Source: Microbacterium sp. zg-Y818 (GTDB lineage: Bacteria > Actinomycetota > Actinomycetes > Actinomycetales > Microbacteriaceae). Taken from it: a stretch of 64,000 bases of DNA. Every line of letters starts with the position of its first letter. Within the stretch, counting starts at the first letter, position 1. The notes below the pieces were generated by a model that saw nothing but the letters and a program-made list of their open reading frames with translations, did no database searches and was not told the DNA's origin. Shown here piece by piece: positions 42,154-50,408 of the stretch. Where the stretch lies: the NCBI RefSeq assembly GCF_030246905.1, contig NZ_CP126741.1:2790001-2854000 (forward strand), given 5' to 3'. The position numbers were made by a program, and so were the translations under genes.

Positions 42154-43517
42154 GTGCGATGTTCCGCTCCTTCTCCGTCTTCAACTACCGTGTGTGGTTC
42201 ATCGGCGCCCTGGTGTCCAACATCGGCGCCTGGATGCAGGCGACCGCGCTCAGCTGGGTCGTCCTCACGCAGCTGACCGACAACGACGCCGGCGCTATGG
42301 GCGTCACGATGGCGCTGCAGTTCGCCCCGCCGCTGCTGCTCGTCGGGGTCACCGGCTGGGTGGCCGACCGCTTCGACCGGCGCAAGCTGCTCATGATCAC
42401 GCAGAGCATGCTGCTCGTGGTGGGCGTCGTCATCGGATCGCTGCTGCTGGCCGGGGTCATGACGCTGCCGCTCATGTACGCCTTCGCGGTGCTCCTCGGA
42501 TTGATCTCCGCGTTCGACAACCCCTCGCGGCAGGCGTTCGTCTCCGACCTCGTCTCGCGCGAGAACGCCTCCAACGCCGTGGCGCTGAATGCGGCATCGT
42601 TCAACGGCGCACGCATGATCGGCCCCGCCGTGGCGGGCGTCGTGATCGTCGCCGTCGGCACGGGCTGGGTGTTCTTCGTCAACGCCGTCACCTTCATCGC
42701 GATGATCGTGGCGCTCATGCTCATCCGCACCGACGAGCTGATCCCGCGGATCAAGCACGCCGGTGCATCGCGACTGGCCGACGGCTTCCGTTACGTCGGC
42801 AAGCGCCCCGACCTCATCGTGGCGTTCGCGATGGTGTTCCTGCTCGGCTCCTTCGGCATGAACTTCCCCATCTTCGCCTCGACGATGGCGCTGGAATTCG
42901 GGCAGGAGGCCGACGGATACGGCCTGCTCAGCTCGATTCTCGCCGTCGGGTCGCTCATCGGCGCGCTGATGGCCGCCCGCCGCGACCGTGCCCGCATCCG
43001 CATGGTGATCCTCGGCACGCTGATGTTCGCCGTCGCCGGCACCGTCTCGGCGTTCATGCCGAACTACTGGCTGTACGCGCTGACGCTCATGCTCACCGGC
43101 TTCGCCGTCGTGACGACCCTGACCACCGCCAACGGCTATGTGCAGACCACCACCGACCCGGCGCTTCGCGGTCGGGTGCTGGCGCTGTACATGGCGATCC
43201 TCATGGGAGGCACCCCGCTCGGTGCCCCCATCGTGGGATGGGTCGCCAACGAGTTCGGGCCGCGAGCGGCGATCCTGCTCGGTGCGGCGGCGGCGTTCGT
43301 CGCCTTCGCGATCGGGGCGATCTGGATGCTCGTCTCGGGCCGGGTGAAGCGCTCGGAGTCGCGACGGTTCGGCGTCACGCTCGGCGAGACCCGGCCGGTG
43401 TCGGTCGTGCCGCGCGAGGCCTTCTCGGATGAGATCGCCGCGACGACGCCGATCCGGCTGCCGGACGCCGACGCGGTGCGGGCGGGCGTGCGAGGCCGCA
43501 AGCGCGTGGTGCAGTAG
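42150..43517 (+). CDS. MFS efflux transporter (EntS-like)
   Basis: A 455-residue transporter with about 12 helices. FSVFNYRVWFIGALVSNIGAWMQ at the N-terminus, the A-motif-like loop GWVADRFDRRKLL between helices 2 and 3, and FDNPSRQAFVSDLV are the hallmarks of the EntS/multidrug group of the major facilitator family. A charged cytoplasmic tail of about 60 residues follows the last helix. It is coupled to a MarR regulator, so drug or metabolite export is probable. The stop codon lies within a 15-bp tandem duplication. Confidence 0.85.
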   Translation: MSAMFRSFSVFNYRVWFIGALVSNIGAWMQATALSWVVLTQLTDNDAGAMGVTMALQFAPPLLLVGVTGWVADRFDRRKLLMITQSMLLVVGVVIGSLLLAGVMTLPLMYAFAVLLGLISAFDNPSRQAFVSDLVSRENASNAVALNAASFNGARMIGPAVAGVVIVAVGTGWVFFVNAVTFIAMIVALMLIRTDELIPRIKHAGASRLADGFRYVGKRPDLIVAFAMVFLLGSFGMNFPIFASTMALEFGQEADGYGLLSSILAVGSLIGALMAARRDRARIRMVILGTLMFAVAGTVSAFMPNYWLYALTLMLTGFAVVTTLTTANGYVQTTTDPALRGRVLALYMAILMGGTPLGAPIVGWVANEFGPRAAILLGAAAAFVAFAIGAIWMLVSGRVKRSESRRFGVTLGETRPVSVVPREAFSDEIAATTPIRLPDADAVRAGVRGRKRVVQ

Positions 43518-43538
43518 CCCCGCGTGCAGTAGCCCCGC
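43509..43538. repeat. Perfect 15-bp tandem duplication across the MFS stop codon
   Basis: GTGCAGTAGCCCCGC is present twice head to tail (43509-43523 and 43524-43538). The first copy carries the MFS stop TAG; the second is outside the gene. A recent slippage event. Confidence 0.85.
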
Positions 43539-43565
43539 GGGCTCGGGGTCGTCGGTTCGTCGGGG

Positions 43566-44816
43566 TCAGCGGGCCTCGCGCACGCCGACGCGCACGAGGT
43601 GGTCGTTGACGAATCGACCGTCGGGATCGAGGCGCTCGAACACCGCTCGGGCATCGGCCAGGCGCGGGTGCACCCGCTCGATGGCCGCACGGTCGAAGCG
43701 GTGCGCCTTGCCCCAGTGCGGGCGGGCGTCGAACGGCGCGAGCGCCTGCTCGATGTCGGGGAGCAGCGCCGCCACCTCGTCGGGGTGGTTGCGCCACGTG
43801 AAGTGGATGATCGCGACGTCCCGCTGGTAGGCCGGGCTCAGCCACAGCTCGTCGGAGGCTGCCGTGCGCAGCTCGGTGACGATGAGGTGGGGACGGATGC
43901 CATCGGCCAGCGGCCGCACCGCGGTGAGGGCTGCCGCGGCATCCCGCCGGTCGACGAAGTACTCGGTCTGGATCTCGTCGCCGAACGAAGGCTCGACGTC
44001 GAGGCGGAAGTGCGGCAGCCGCAGCAGCCAGGGGCCGGGGACGCCGGCGAGCTCGGTGACGTTGGTCATGCCGGCCAGCGGCGATTCCCCGCCGAGCTGG
44101 CGCACGCCGTCGAGCAGGGTGTCGCTGACCGGGTCGTCATCGGCATCCAGTCGCGTCTTGACCCAGACGTGTCCGATGGTGTCGGACTCCCAGAGCGAGA
44201 ACACCGACACGCTGTAGCCGGCTGAGGTGAGCTCGTCGTAGTCGGCAAGCGCGGCATCCCAGCTGATGCCGGTGTAGATGTCCTGGCGCACCCGGAAGGT
44301 GGGCTGGATCTCGAGGGTGACCGAGACCGTGATGCCGTAGGCGCCGAGGCCGACCACGAGCGCGGCGAAGTCGGGGTCGCCGCGGCGCACCTCGCGCAGG
44401 TCGCCGTCGGCGCCGACGTACCGCAGGGCCGTCACCGCGCCCGACAGTACGCCGTTGCGGTCGCCCGAGCCGTGCGTGCCGGTCGCGATGGCGCCGCCGA
44501 CGTTGATGTGGGGCAGCGATCCCATGTTGCGAAGAGCCCAGCCGCGCTCCTCGAGCCAGAGGGCCAGCTCGCCGTAGCGCGTGCCGGCGCCGACGGTGAC
44601 GGTGGCCGCATCGACGTCGAGGTCGAACGCGGGGTCGATGCGGGTGACGTCGATGAGGGTGCCGTCGGTGTCGGGGAGGTCCGTGAACGAGTGCCGCGTT
44701 CCGAGGGCGTGCACGCGGCCGCCACCCGACACGAGGCGCCGCACGTCGTCGATGGTCTCCGCGACCTCGATCCGGGGCGCCCGGTACTCATAGGTCCCCG
44801 CCCAGTTCTGCGCCAT
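43566..44816 (-). CDS. Alditol oxidase (FAD-linked, xylitol/sorbitol oxidase type)
   Basis: A 416-residue flavoprotein of the vanillyl-alcohol-oxidase fold. The FAD site is VHALGTRHSFTDLPD with the His expected to bind FAD covalently, then VGAGTRYGEL, NMGSLPHINVGGAIATGTHGSGDRNG and LGAYGITVSVTLEI. The C-terminal half has FTWRNHPDEV and ARPHWGKAH, and ends GRFVNDHLV. Length and blocks match Streptomyces AldO (about 418 residues), which oxidises xylitol, sorbitol and related polyols to aldoses with hydrogen peroxide release. It stands alone, convergent with the MFS gene. Confidence 0.85.
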   Translation of the reverse strand: MAQNWAGTYEYRAPRIEVAETIDDVRRLVSGGGRVHALGTRHSFTDLPDTDGTLIDVTRIDPAFDLDVDAATVTVGAGTRYGELALWLEERGWALRNMGSLPHINVGGAIATGTHGSGDRNGVLSGAVTALRYVGADGDLREVRRGDPDFAALVVGLGAYGITVSVTLEIQPTFRVRQDIYTGISWDAALADYDELTSAGYSVSVFSLWESDTIGHVWVKTRLDADDDPVSDTLLDGVRQLGGESPLAGMTNVTELAGVPGPWLLRLPHFRLDVEPSFGDEIQTEYFVDRRDAAAALTAVRPLADGIRPHLIVTELRTAASDELWLSPAYQRDVAIIHFTWRNHPDEVAALLPDIEQALAPFDARPHWGKAHRFDRAAIERVHPRLADARAVFERLDPDGRFVNDHLVRVGVREAR

Positions 44817-44861
44817 CCGCGCCCCCTCGCCTCTTTCGCGTCCCCCACAACATAACCCCCG

Positions 44862-44933
44862 CCGAGTGAGTATTCGGGGTCGCGACTGAGTATTCGAGGC
44901 GAGTACTCACTCGGCGCGGCGAATACTCACTCG
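44862..44933. repeat. Compound repeat of GAGTGAGTATTCG, two direct and two inverted copies
   Basis: Direct copies: CCGAGTGAGTATTCG (44862-44876) and ACTGAGTATTCG (44885-44896). Inverted copies: GAGTACTCACTCGG (44901-44914) and GAATACTCACTCG (44921-44933). The direct and inverted halves can fold into a long hairpin. The LLM gene's stop codon (44927-44929) lies inside the last copy. The 110-bp gap between the convergent-start genes holds nothing else. Confidence 0.8.
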
Positions 44934-45856
44934 AGGACGGTCGCTAGGGACTCGAGGGCGGCGACGGGGTCACCCACCGGGATGAACACCGAGCTGTGCA
45001 CGCCGGCGGCGGCCAGCGAATCGATGCGAGCGCGGACCTCGGGCACCGTGCCCGCGAGCGCCAGCTGCCTCACCCACTCGTCCGGCATCGCGCGGGCGAA
45101 CTCCGCACCGTCGGCGCACCGCGCCCGCAGCGCCGCGAACTCCGCGGCGAACGGCATCGGCGCGATGTGCGGCGCCCAATCCGGCTCACCGAACGCCGCG
45201 AGCGCGGGCCGCGCCGCCGCCAGCGCCGCGCCGGCATCCGCGCCGACGACCCCGACGTTGTACGCCACGAGCCGGTGATCGGATGCCGCGATCTGCTCGA
45301 TCGCCGCCCGCGCGTATTCGGGCGTCACGGGCTCGGCGAGCACGGTGCCGTCGGCGATGCGCCCCGAGAGCGCGAGTGACTTCGGTCCCCGCACGCCCAG
45401 CATCAGCGGCGGCGGCTCGGCCGGCACGCTCGTCGCGTCCAGTCGCACCCCGGTGTCGAGCGCTCCCCCGCCGAGCAATGTGCGCAGCGTCGTCACGTGA
45501 TCCTCGAGCGCCCGCAGCGGGCGGTCCGGCCAGGCGCCGACGGACCGCATCCAGTCCGGCATCCCGTGCCCGATCCCGGCGTCGACCCGACCGGGGAAGA
45601 GCTGCGCGAGCGTGGCCAGCTCCATCGCCGCGAAGGCGGCGTTGCGAGCACCGGCGGGAAGGATGCCGATCCCCACGCGGATCCGCTCCGTCAGCGCCAG
45701 CACGACCGCGGCCTGCGCGACACCGCCGCGGAAGCCCAGGTCCTCGACGACCCACAGCTCGTCGAACCCGAGCTGCTCCGCGCGCACGGCGAACTCCCCC
45801 ACCCGCGTCGCGTCGATGTCGCGGGGCAGCATGACCCCGATCGCGCAGCCGGTCAC
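44927..45856 (-). CDS. LLM-class flavin/F420-dependent oxidoreductase
   Basis: A 309-residue luciferase-like protein. IGVMLPRDIDATRVGEFAVRAEQLGFDELWVVEDLGF-type N-terminal strand-helix blocks, RIRVGIGILPAGARNAAFAAMELATLAQLFPGRVDAGIGHG (cofactor loop) and GVRGPKSLALSGRIADGTVLAEP are family typical. Start GTG 45856 overlaps the stop of the aldo/keto reductase by 4 bp, so it is coupled to that gene and, through it, near the LacI rhamnose regulator. Substrate not known. The last codons are formed by the intergenic repeat. Confidence 0.82.
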   Translation of the reverse strand: MTGCAIGVMLPRDIDATRVGEFAVRAEQLGFDELWVVEDLGFRGGVAQAAVVLALTERIRVGIGILPAGARNAAFAAMELATLAQLFPGRVDAGIGHGMPDWMRSVGAWPDRPLRALEDHVTTLRTLLGGGALDTGVRLDATSVPAEPPPLMLGVRGPKSLALSGRIADGTVLAEPVTPEYARAAIEQIAASDHRLVAYNVGVVGADAGAALAAARPALAAFGEPDWAPHIAPMPFAAEFAALRARCADGAEFARAMPDEWVRQLALAGTVPEVRARIDSLAAAGVHSSVFIPVGDPVAALESLATVLE

Positions 45857-46815
45857 AGCAGCGGCCGGGATTCCTCGGCGTCCCGCTCCGGCAGGGGGCT
45901 CGGCGCCGGGCCGAGCGCGTCGAGGTCCGGCCACAGTGCGTCGGGGATCACGGTGTCCCGCAGCTCGCGCAGCTGCACGAGACGGCGCGAGCTGGCGATG
46001 CCGACGATCGTCGAATCCACGAGCTCCGATCGCAGCGAGAAGTGCAACGCCGCGGCGGCCAGCGGCACGCCGTGATCGGCGCACACCTGCTCGGCGCGCG
46101 CGATCCACGCCATGAGCTCCGGCGACGCGTCGTTGTAGCCGTACGACGGCCGCGAGGCCGCCCCCTTGGCGAGGATGCCGGCGCCGAACGGCGCCGCATT
46201 GAACACGCCCATGCCGCGGCGGCGCGCCTCAGTGAACAGCGCCTCCGCGCTGCGGTCGACGAGGGTGAACCGGTTGTGCGAGAGCACCACGTCGAACAGC
46301 CCGGTCTCGACGTACCGGGTCATGAGCGGGATGGGTCCTGCCGCGATGCCGATGACCTCGACCGCGCCCGTCTCGCGCAGCTCCCGCATCCCCTCGAGCG
46401 CGCCGCCTGGTGCCTCGGCCTGCTCGAACGTGATGCTGTACGGGTCGTGCAGGTGCAGGATCTCCACCCGGTCGACCCCCAGCCGTGTCAGGCTCTCCTC
46501 GTAGGAGCGCATCACCCGGTCGCGGTCGAAGGCGCCGGTGCGCCCGTCGCGGTCGACCTTCGTCGCGATGCGGGCGGTCGCCAGCGACGGCCCCACCTGG
46601 GCGAGGGCGAGGCCCAGCACCGCCTCGGAGCGGCCGTTGCCGTAGTTGTTCGAGGTGTCGACGAGTGCGAACTCGCCCGTCAGCAGGTCCACCGCCGCCG
46701 CGACGGCCGCCGTCTCCTCCGCCGAGCCGGGAGCGGTGCCCTCCCCCAGCGCGGACGTGCCGAGCGTGATGTCGCCGACGTGGATGCCGGTGGAGCCGAG
46801 AGTCTTGTGCGTCAT
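45853..46815 (-). CDS. Aldo/keto reductase, aldose (fucose/galactose) dehydrogenase-like
   Basis: A 320-residue aldo/keto reductase. ITLGTSALGEG at the N-terminus, ALVDTSNNYGNGRSE carries the catalytic Asp and Tyr, IATKVDRDG the catalytic Lys, and VEILHLHDPY the His. The DTSNNYG-SE block and the LHDPY motif resemble D-threo-aldose/L-fucose and L-galactose dehydrogenases. Six-deoxy sugars such as L-rhamnose or L-fucose are thus reasonable substrates. It lies 41 bp after the LacI regulator on the same strand and is coupled to the LLM gene. Confidence 0.8.
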   Translation of the reverse strand: MTHKTLGSTGIHVGDITLGTSALGEGTAPGSAEETAAVAAAVDLLTGEFALVDTSNNYGNGRSEAVLGLALAQVGPSLATARIATKVDRDGRTGAFDRDRVMRSYEESLTRLGVDRVEILHLHDPYSITFEQAEAPGGALEGMRELRETGAVEVIGIAAGPIPLMTRYVETGLFDVVLSHNRFTLVDRSAEALFTEARRRGMGVFNAAPFGAGILAKGAASRPSYGYNDASPELMAWIARAEQVCADHGVPLAAAALHFSLRSELVDSTIVGIASSRRLVQLRELRDTVIPDALWPDLDALGPAPSPLPERDAEESRPLL

Positions 46816-46856
46816 GGCTGCGTCGCCTTTCTGTATGGATGCGCCTGCGTGCCCGC

Positions 46857-47867
46857 TCAGGCGCGCGTGGTCGATTCGCGGACGATCAGCTCCGGTTGGA
46901 AGCGCACGTTGCGCGGCTCGGCCGGCGCCGGGTCTGCCAACTCCTGCAACAGCAGGTCCACGGCGGTGTACCCGATGAGCGACGCGGGCTGCCGGATGGA
47001 GCTGAGCGGAACGGTGGTCGAGGCGGCGAAGTCGATGTCGTCGTAGCCGATGAGCGCGATGTCGTCGGGAATGCGCACCCCCGACATGATCGACAGCGCC
47101 TGGATCGCGCCGACGGCGAGCAGGTCGTTGGCCGCGAAAATGGCATCGGGCCGTTGGCTCACGGGGCGGTCGAGCAGGGCCAGTCCTGCCGCCCGTCCGT
47201 GCAGCACGGTGAGCGCCGGCGCCTCGACGACCTCGAGGGTCGCCCCCGCCACGGCATCCACGGCCTGCCGCGTGCCCTCCAGCCGGTCCGCGACCTGTCG
47301 GATCGCCCGCGGCCCTCCCAGGAACAGCAGTCGGCGGCGTCCCCCCGCCAGCAGGTGGGATGCCGCGAGGCGCCCGCCCTCGACGTCATCGACGGAGACG
47401 GAGGAGAACCCCTCTCCCGTCATCTCCCTGTCGACCAGGATCACCGGCGTGCCGGCATCGCGCAGGCGCCTCAGCCGCCCCACGTCATCGCTCGTCGGCG
47501 TGATGAGCACGCCGTTGACCCGCTGCTCGAGGAAGAGGTCGAGGTAGCGCGCTTCGCGCGGCGGGTCCTCGTCGGCGTTGCCCAGCAGCACCGCCATGCC
47601 CGCTTCGTCGGCGCGCGCCTCGGCGCCCCGCGCCACGTCGGCGAAGAAGGGGTTCGCAGCATCCAGCACGACGAGCCCGATGCTGCGGCTGCGGCCGACG
47701 CGCAGCTGGCGGGCGGCGTCGTTGCGGACGAACCCCAGCTCGTCGATCGCGCGCTGCACGCGCTCGACCGTGGCCGGCGCGACCTTGGCGGGACGATTGA
47801 GCACGTTGGACACCGTGCCGACCGAGACGGCGGCTGCCGCCGCGACGTCGCGGATGCTGACGACCAT
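46857..47867 (-). CDS. LacI-family regulator of L-rhamnose genes
   Basis: A 336-residue LacI protein. VSIRDVAAAAAVSVGTVSNVLNRPAKVA is the DNA-reading head (residues 3-30), FVRNDAARQLRVGRS the hinge; the sensor domain has VLDAANPFFADVARGAE and ends YDDIDFAASTTVPLSSIRQPA. SD GGAGGGG lies upstream of ATG 47867. It is divergent from rhaM/rhaI; the operator TTGAAAnnnTTCACA in that promoter recurs before the aldolase/kinase genes, making both its likely targets. It leads the operon with the aldo/keto reductase and LLM genes. Confidence 0.85.
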   Translation of the reverse strand: MVVSIRDVAAAAAVSVGTVSNVLNRPAKVAPATVERVQRAIDELGFVRNDAARQLRVGRSRSIGLVVLDAANPFFADVARGAEARADEAGMAVLLGNADEDPPREARYLDLFLEQRVNGVLITPTSDDVGRLRRLRDAGTPVILVDREMTGEGFSSVSVDDVEGGRLAASHLLAGGRRRLLFLGGPRAIRQVADRLEGTRQAVDAVAGATLEVVEAPALTVLHGRAAGLALLDRPVSQRPDAIFAANDLLAVGAIQALSIMSGVRIPDDIALIGYDDIDFAASTTVPLSSIRQPASLIGYTAVDLLLQELADPAPAEPRNVRFQPELIVRESTTRA

Positions 47868-47909
47868 CGGCGCCCCCTCCTGCTCTCCCGGCGATCCTAG
47901 ACCGGACGG

Positions 47910-47952
47910 TTGCGTCACCCGGCTTCGTCCACTAATTTTGAAACGATTCACA
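47910..47952 (+). promoter_or_regulatory. rhaM-rhaI promoter with rhamnose operator 1
   Basis: -35 TTGCGT (47910-47915), 17-bp spacer, -10 TAATTT (47933-47938). The operator TTGAAACGATTCACA (47938-47952) begins at the last base of the -10 and covers the start point. The same pattern with three different central bases lies at 59280. Confidence 0.7.
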
Positions 47953-47977
47953 TCCCCGGCGATCCAGGAGACCCTCG

Positions 47978-48355
47978 ATGACGAGCCCGTCACAGCCGCA
48001 GCGCGTCTGCTTCCAGCTGCAGGTGAAGCCCGAGATGCTCGACGAGTACCTGCGGCGACACTCTCCCGTCTGGCCAGAGATGCTCGCCGAGATCGCGGCA
48101 TCCGGCCGGCGCAACTACTCGCTGTTCCTCGGCGAGGGCGGCCGCCTCACCGGCTACTACGAGACCGACGACGACCAGGCTGCGCAGGCCTACCTCGCCG
48201 CCTCGGAGGTCGCCTCCCGCTGGGAGGCCGAGATGGCCCCCTTCTTCGTGGGGCTCGAGGGCCGTCCCGACCAGGCCGCGACCCCCCTAACCGAGATCTT
48301 CAATCTGCACGACCAGCTGGCATCCGCCGCCCTTCACGAAAGCGACGCATCATGA
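47978..48355 (+). CDS. rhaM: L-rhamnose mutarotase
   Basis: A 125-residue member of the RhaM family, which interconverts the alpha and beta anomers of L-rhamnose. VCFQLQVKPEMLDEYLRRHSPVWPEM near the N-terminus carries the catalytic His; YSLFL, LTGYYE and SRWEAEMAPFFV follow in family order. The C-terminal tail of about 20 residues is slightly longer than usual. SD CCAGGAG precedes ATG 47978. Its stop overlaps the isomerase start by ATGA. Confidence 0.88.
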   Translation: MTSPSQPQRVCFQLQVKPEMLDEYLRRHSPVWPEMLAEIAASGRRNYSLFLGEGGRLTGYYETDDDQAAQAYLAASEVASRWEAEMAPFFVGLEGRPDQAATPLTEIFNLHDQLASAALHESDAS

Positions 48356-49518
48356 CGACGTTGTCCCCCGCCATCCTCACCGAGCTCGAGGGCCAGGGTA
48401 TCGAGCTGCCCAGCTGGGCGTTCGGAAACTCCGGCACGCGCTTCCGCGTCTGGACCACCGAAGGCACCCCGCGCGATCCCTTCGAGAAGATCGCCGACGC
48501 CGCCGAGGTCAACCGCCTCACCGGGCTCGCCCCCTCGGTCGCCCTCCACATCCCGTGGGACAAGGTCGAGGACTACGGCGTGCTGCGCCGCCACGCCGAG
48601 GACCTGGGCGTGAAGCTCGGCACGATCAACTCCAACACCTTCCAGGACGAGGACTACAAGTTCGGCGCCCTCACGCACGAGAACGAGGCGATCCGCCGCA
48701 AGGCCATCGACCACCACATCGAGTGCATCGACGTCATGGATGCCACCGGCTCCCGTGACCTCAAGATCTGGCTCGCCGAAGGGTCGAACTACCCCGGCCA
48801 GACCGACATGCGCGCCCGGCAGGACCGCCTGCAGGATTCGCTGCAGCAGATCTACGCCCGCCTGTCCGGCGAACAGCGCCTGGTGCTGGAGTACAAGTTC
48901 TTCGAGCCGTCGTTCTACCACACCGATGTTCCGGACTGGGGAACGTCCTATGCCCAGGTCGCCGCGCTCGGCGAGCGCGCGATGGTGTGCCTCGACACCG
49001 GCCACCACGCCCCGGGCACGAACATCGAGTTCATCGTCATGCAGCTGCTGCGCCTCGGAAAGCTCGGCTCGTTCGACTTCAACTCGCGCTTCTACGCCGA
49101 CGACGACCTGATCGTGGGCGCCGCCGACCCGTTCCAGCTGTTCCGCATCCTCTTCGAGGTCATCCGCGGGGGCGGGCTCAACAACCCCGACGTGGCGTTC
49201 ATGCTCGACCAGTGCCACAACATCGAGGCGAAGATCCCCGGTCAGATCCGCTCCGTGCTGAACGTGCAGGAGATGACGGCCCGCGCCCTGCTCGTCGACC
49301 GCGATGCCCTGGCGGCGGCGCAGTCAGCGAACGACGTGCTCGGCGCCCAGGCCGTCTTCATGGATGCCTTCTACACCGACGTGCGCCCGGCGCTGGCCCA
49401 GTGGCGCGAGTCGCGCGGGCTTCCCGCCGACCCGATGGCCGCCTACGCAGCCTCGGGCTACCAGCAGAAGATCGAGGCCGAGCGGGTCGGCGGCACCCAG
49501 GCCGGCTGGGGCGCGTGA
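48352..49518 (+). CDS. rhaI: L-rhamnose isomerase (actinobacterial/Pseudomonas type)
   Basis: A 388-residue TIM-barrel isomerase converting L-rhamnose to L-rhamnulose. This is the non-E. coli type: RFRVWTTEGTPRDPFEKIADAAEV near the N-terminus, GTINSNTFQDEDYKFG, KIWLAEGSNYPGQ (metal ligand Glu region), LEYKFFEPSFYHTD, CLDTGHHAPGTNIEF (Asp and His metal ligands) and FDFNSRFYADDDL. All metal-site blocks are present. Coupled to rhaM before and to an esterase gene after it (GTGA at 49515-49518). Confidence 0.9.
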   Translation: MTTLSPAILTELEGQGIELPSWAFGNSGTRFRVWTTEGTPRDPFEKIADAAEVNRLTGLAPSVALHIPWDKVEDYGVLRRHAEDLGVKLGTINSNTFQDEDYKFGALTHENEAIRRKAIDHHIECIDVMDATGSRDLKIWLAEGSNYPGQTDMRARQDRLQDSLQQIYARLSGEQRLVLEYKFFEPSFYHTDVPDWGTSYAQVAALGERAMVCLDTGHHAPGTNIEFIVMQLLRLGKLGSFDFNSRFYADDDLIVGAADPFQLFRILFEVIRGGGLNNPDVAFMLDQCHNIEAKIPGQIRSVLNVQEMTARALLVDRDALAAAQSANDVLGAQAVFMDAFYTDVRPALAQWRESRGLPADPMAAYAASGYQQKIEAERVGGTQAGWGA

Positions 49519-50321
49519 CGACGGATCCGTTCCCCGCCGCCGGCGGGCTCCTGCGGGTCTATCCGGCGACCGAGCCCGACGGCTCGGGCCTCGTCTGGGC
49601 GCACGGCGGTGGGTTCCACGCCGGCGACCTCGACATGCCGGAGGCCCAGGATGTGGCTACAGCCCTCGCGACAAGGGGTACGACGGTCATGTCCGTCGAC
49701 TACCGGCTGGTACGCGAGGGATGCCGCTACCCGGCGCCCTCCGATGACGTTCTCGCCGCGTGGTCGTGGGCGCTCGACTCAGCCGCCCGACTCGCCATCG
49801 ACCGGGGTCGCCTGGCGATCGGCGGCGCCAGCGCCGGCGGCAACCTCGCCGCCGGCGCTGTGCTGCGACTGATGGAGGGCGCCACGTCCACGCTCCCAGC
49901 TCTCGTCGTGCTGGCCTACCCGACGCTGCTCGCCGTGCAGCCACCACCCGGGGCCGCCCTGCGGGCAGCACTGGATGCACAGCCCGACGCCGACCGTTTC
50001 GGGCCGGCCGTCGTCCGCACGATGTACGAGAACTTCTTGGGAGCACCTGTCCAGGATGCGCCGCTGGCTGCAGTCCCGGCGCGAGCCACTGCCGCCGATC
50101 TCGCCGCCTACCCGCGCACGCTTCTGATCAACGGCGATGTGGACGAGCTCCGCGTGGGCGCAGAGGTCTTCGCCGCGACCCTCGAGGCAGCCGGACGTCC
50201 GGTGCAAGCGATCATCGAACCGGGTACCCAGCACGGGCATCTGAACCGCCCGGATCAGCCTGCGTTCACGGCATCCATCGACCGCATCGCCGAGGCTCTC
50301 GCCGCCCTCCCCCGCGGGTAG
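49515..50321 (+). CDS. Alpha/beta hydrolase, acetyl-esterase type
   Basis: A 268-residue HSL-type esterase. The H-G-G-G oxyanion motif is WAHGGGFHAGD, the nucleophile Ser is in IGGASAGGNLAAG, the acid Asp in NGDVDELRVG and the His in TQHGHLNRP. Start GTG 49515 overlaps the rhaI stop, so it is made with the rhamnose genes; removing acetyl groups from rhamnose or small acetylated oligosaccharides is a reasonable guess. Six to seven of the longest blocks match xylan-type acetyl esterases only loosely. Confidence 0.8.
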   Translation: MTTDPFPAAGGLLRVYPATEPDGSGLVWAHGGGFHAGDLDMPEAQDVATALATRGTTVMSVDYRLVREGCRYPAPSDDVLAAWSWALDSAARLAIDRGRLAIGGASAGGNLAAGAVLRLMEGATSTLPALVVLAYPTLLAVQPPPGAALRAALDAQPDADRFGPAVVRTMYENFLGAPVQDAPLAAVPARATAADLAAYPRTLLINGDVDELRVGAEVFAATLEAAGRPVQAIIEPGTQHGHLNRPDQPAFTASIDRIAEALAALPRG

Positions 50322-50367
50322 TCGGGAGCGCCGCGAGGTCGATCGAACAGGCCGGCCGACACCGGGA

Positions 50368-50386
50368 TACGATCGTTCAATGAACC
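50368..50386 (+). promoter_or_regulatory. LacI autoregulatory promoter, operator GTTCAATGAAC
   Basis: A TACGAT -10 (50368-50373) is followed by the palindrome GTTCA-A-TGAAC (50375-50385), which would cover the transcription start of the LacI gene at 50409. The same pattern, GnTTCAnTGAAnC, occurs twice at 58378-58409. Confidence 0.6.
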
Positions 50387-50408
50387 AGACGGGTGGGGGC
50401 AGCTCAGC

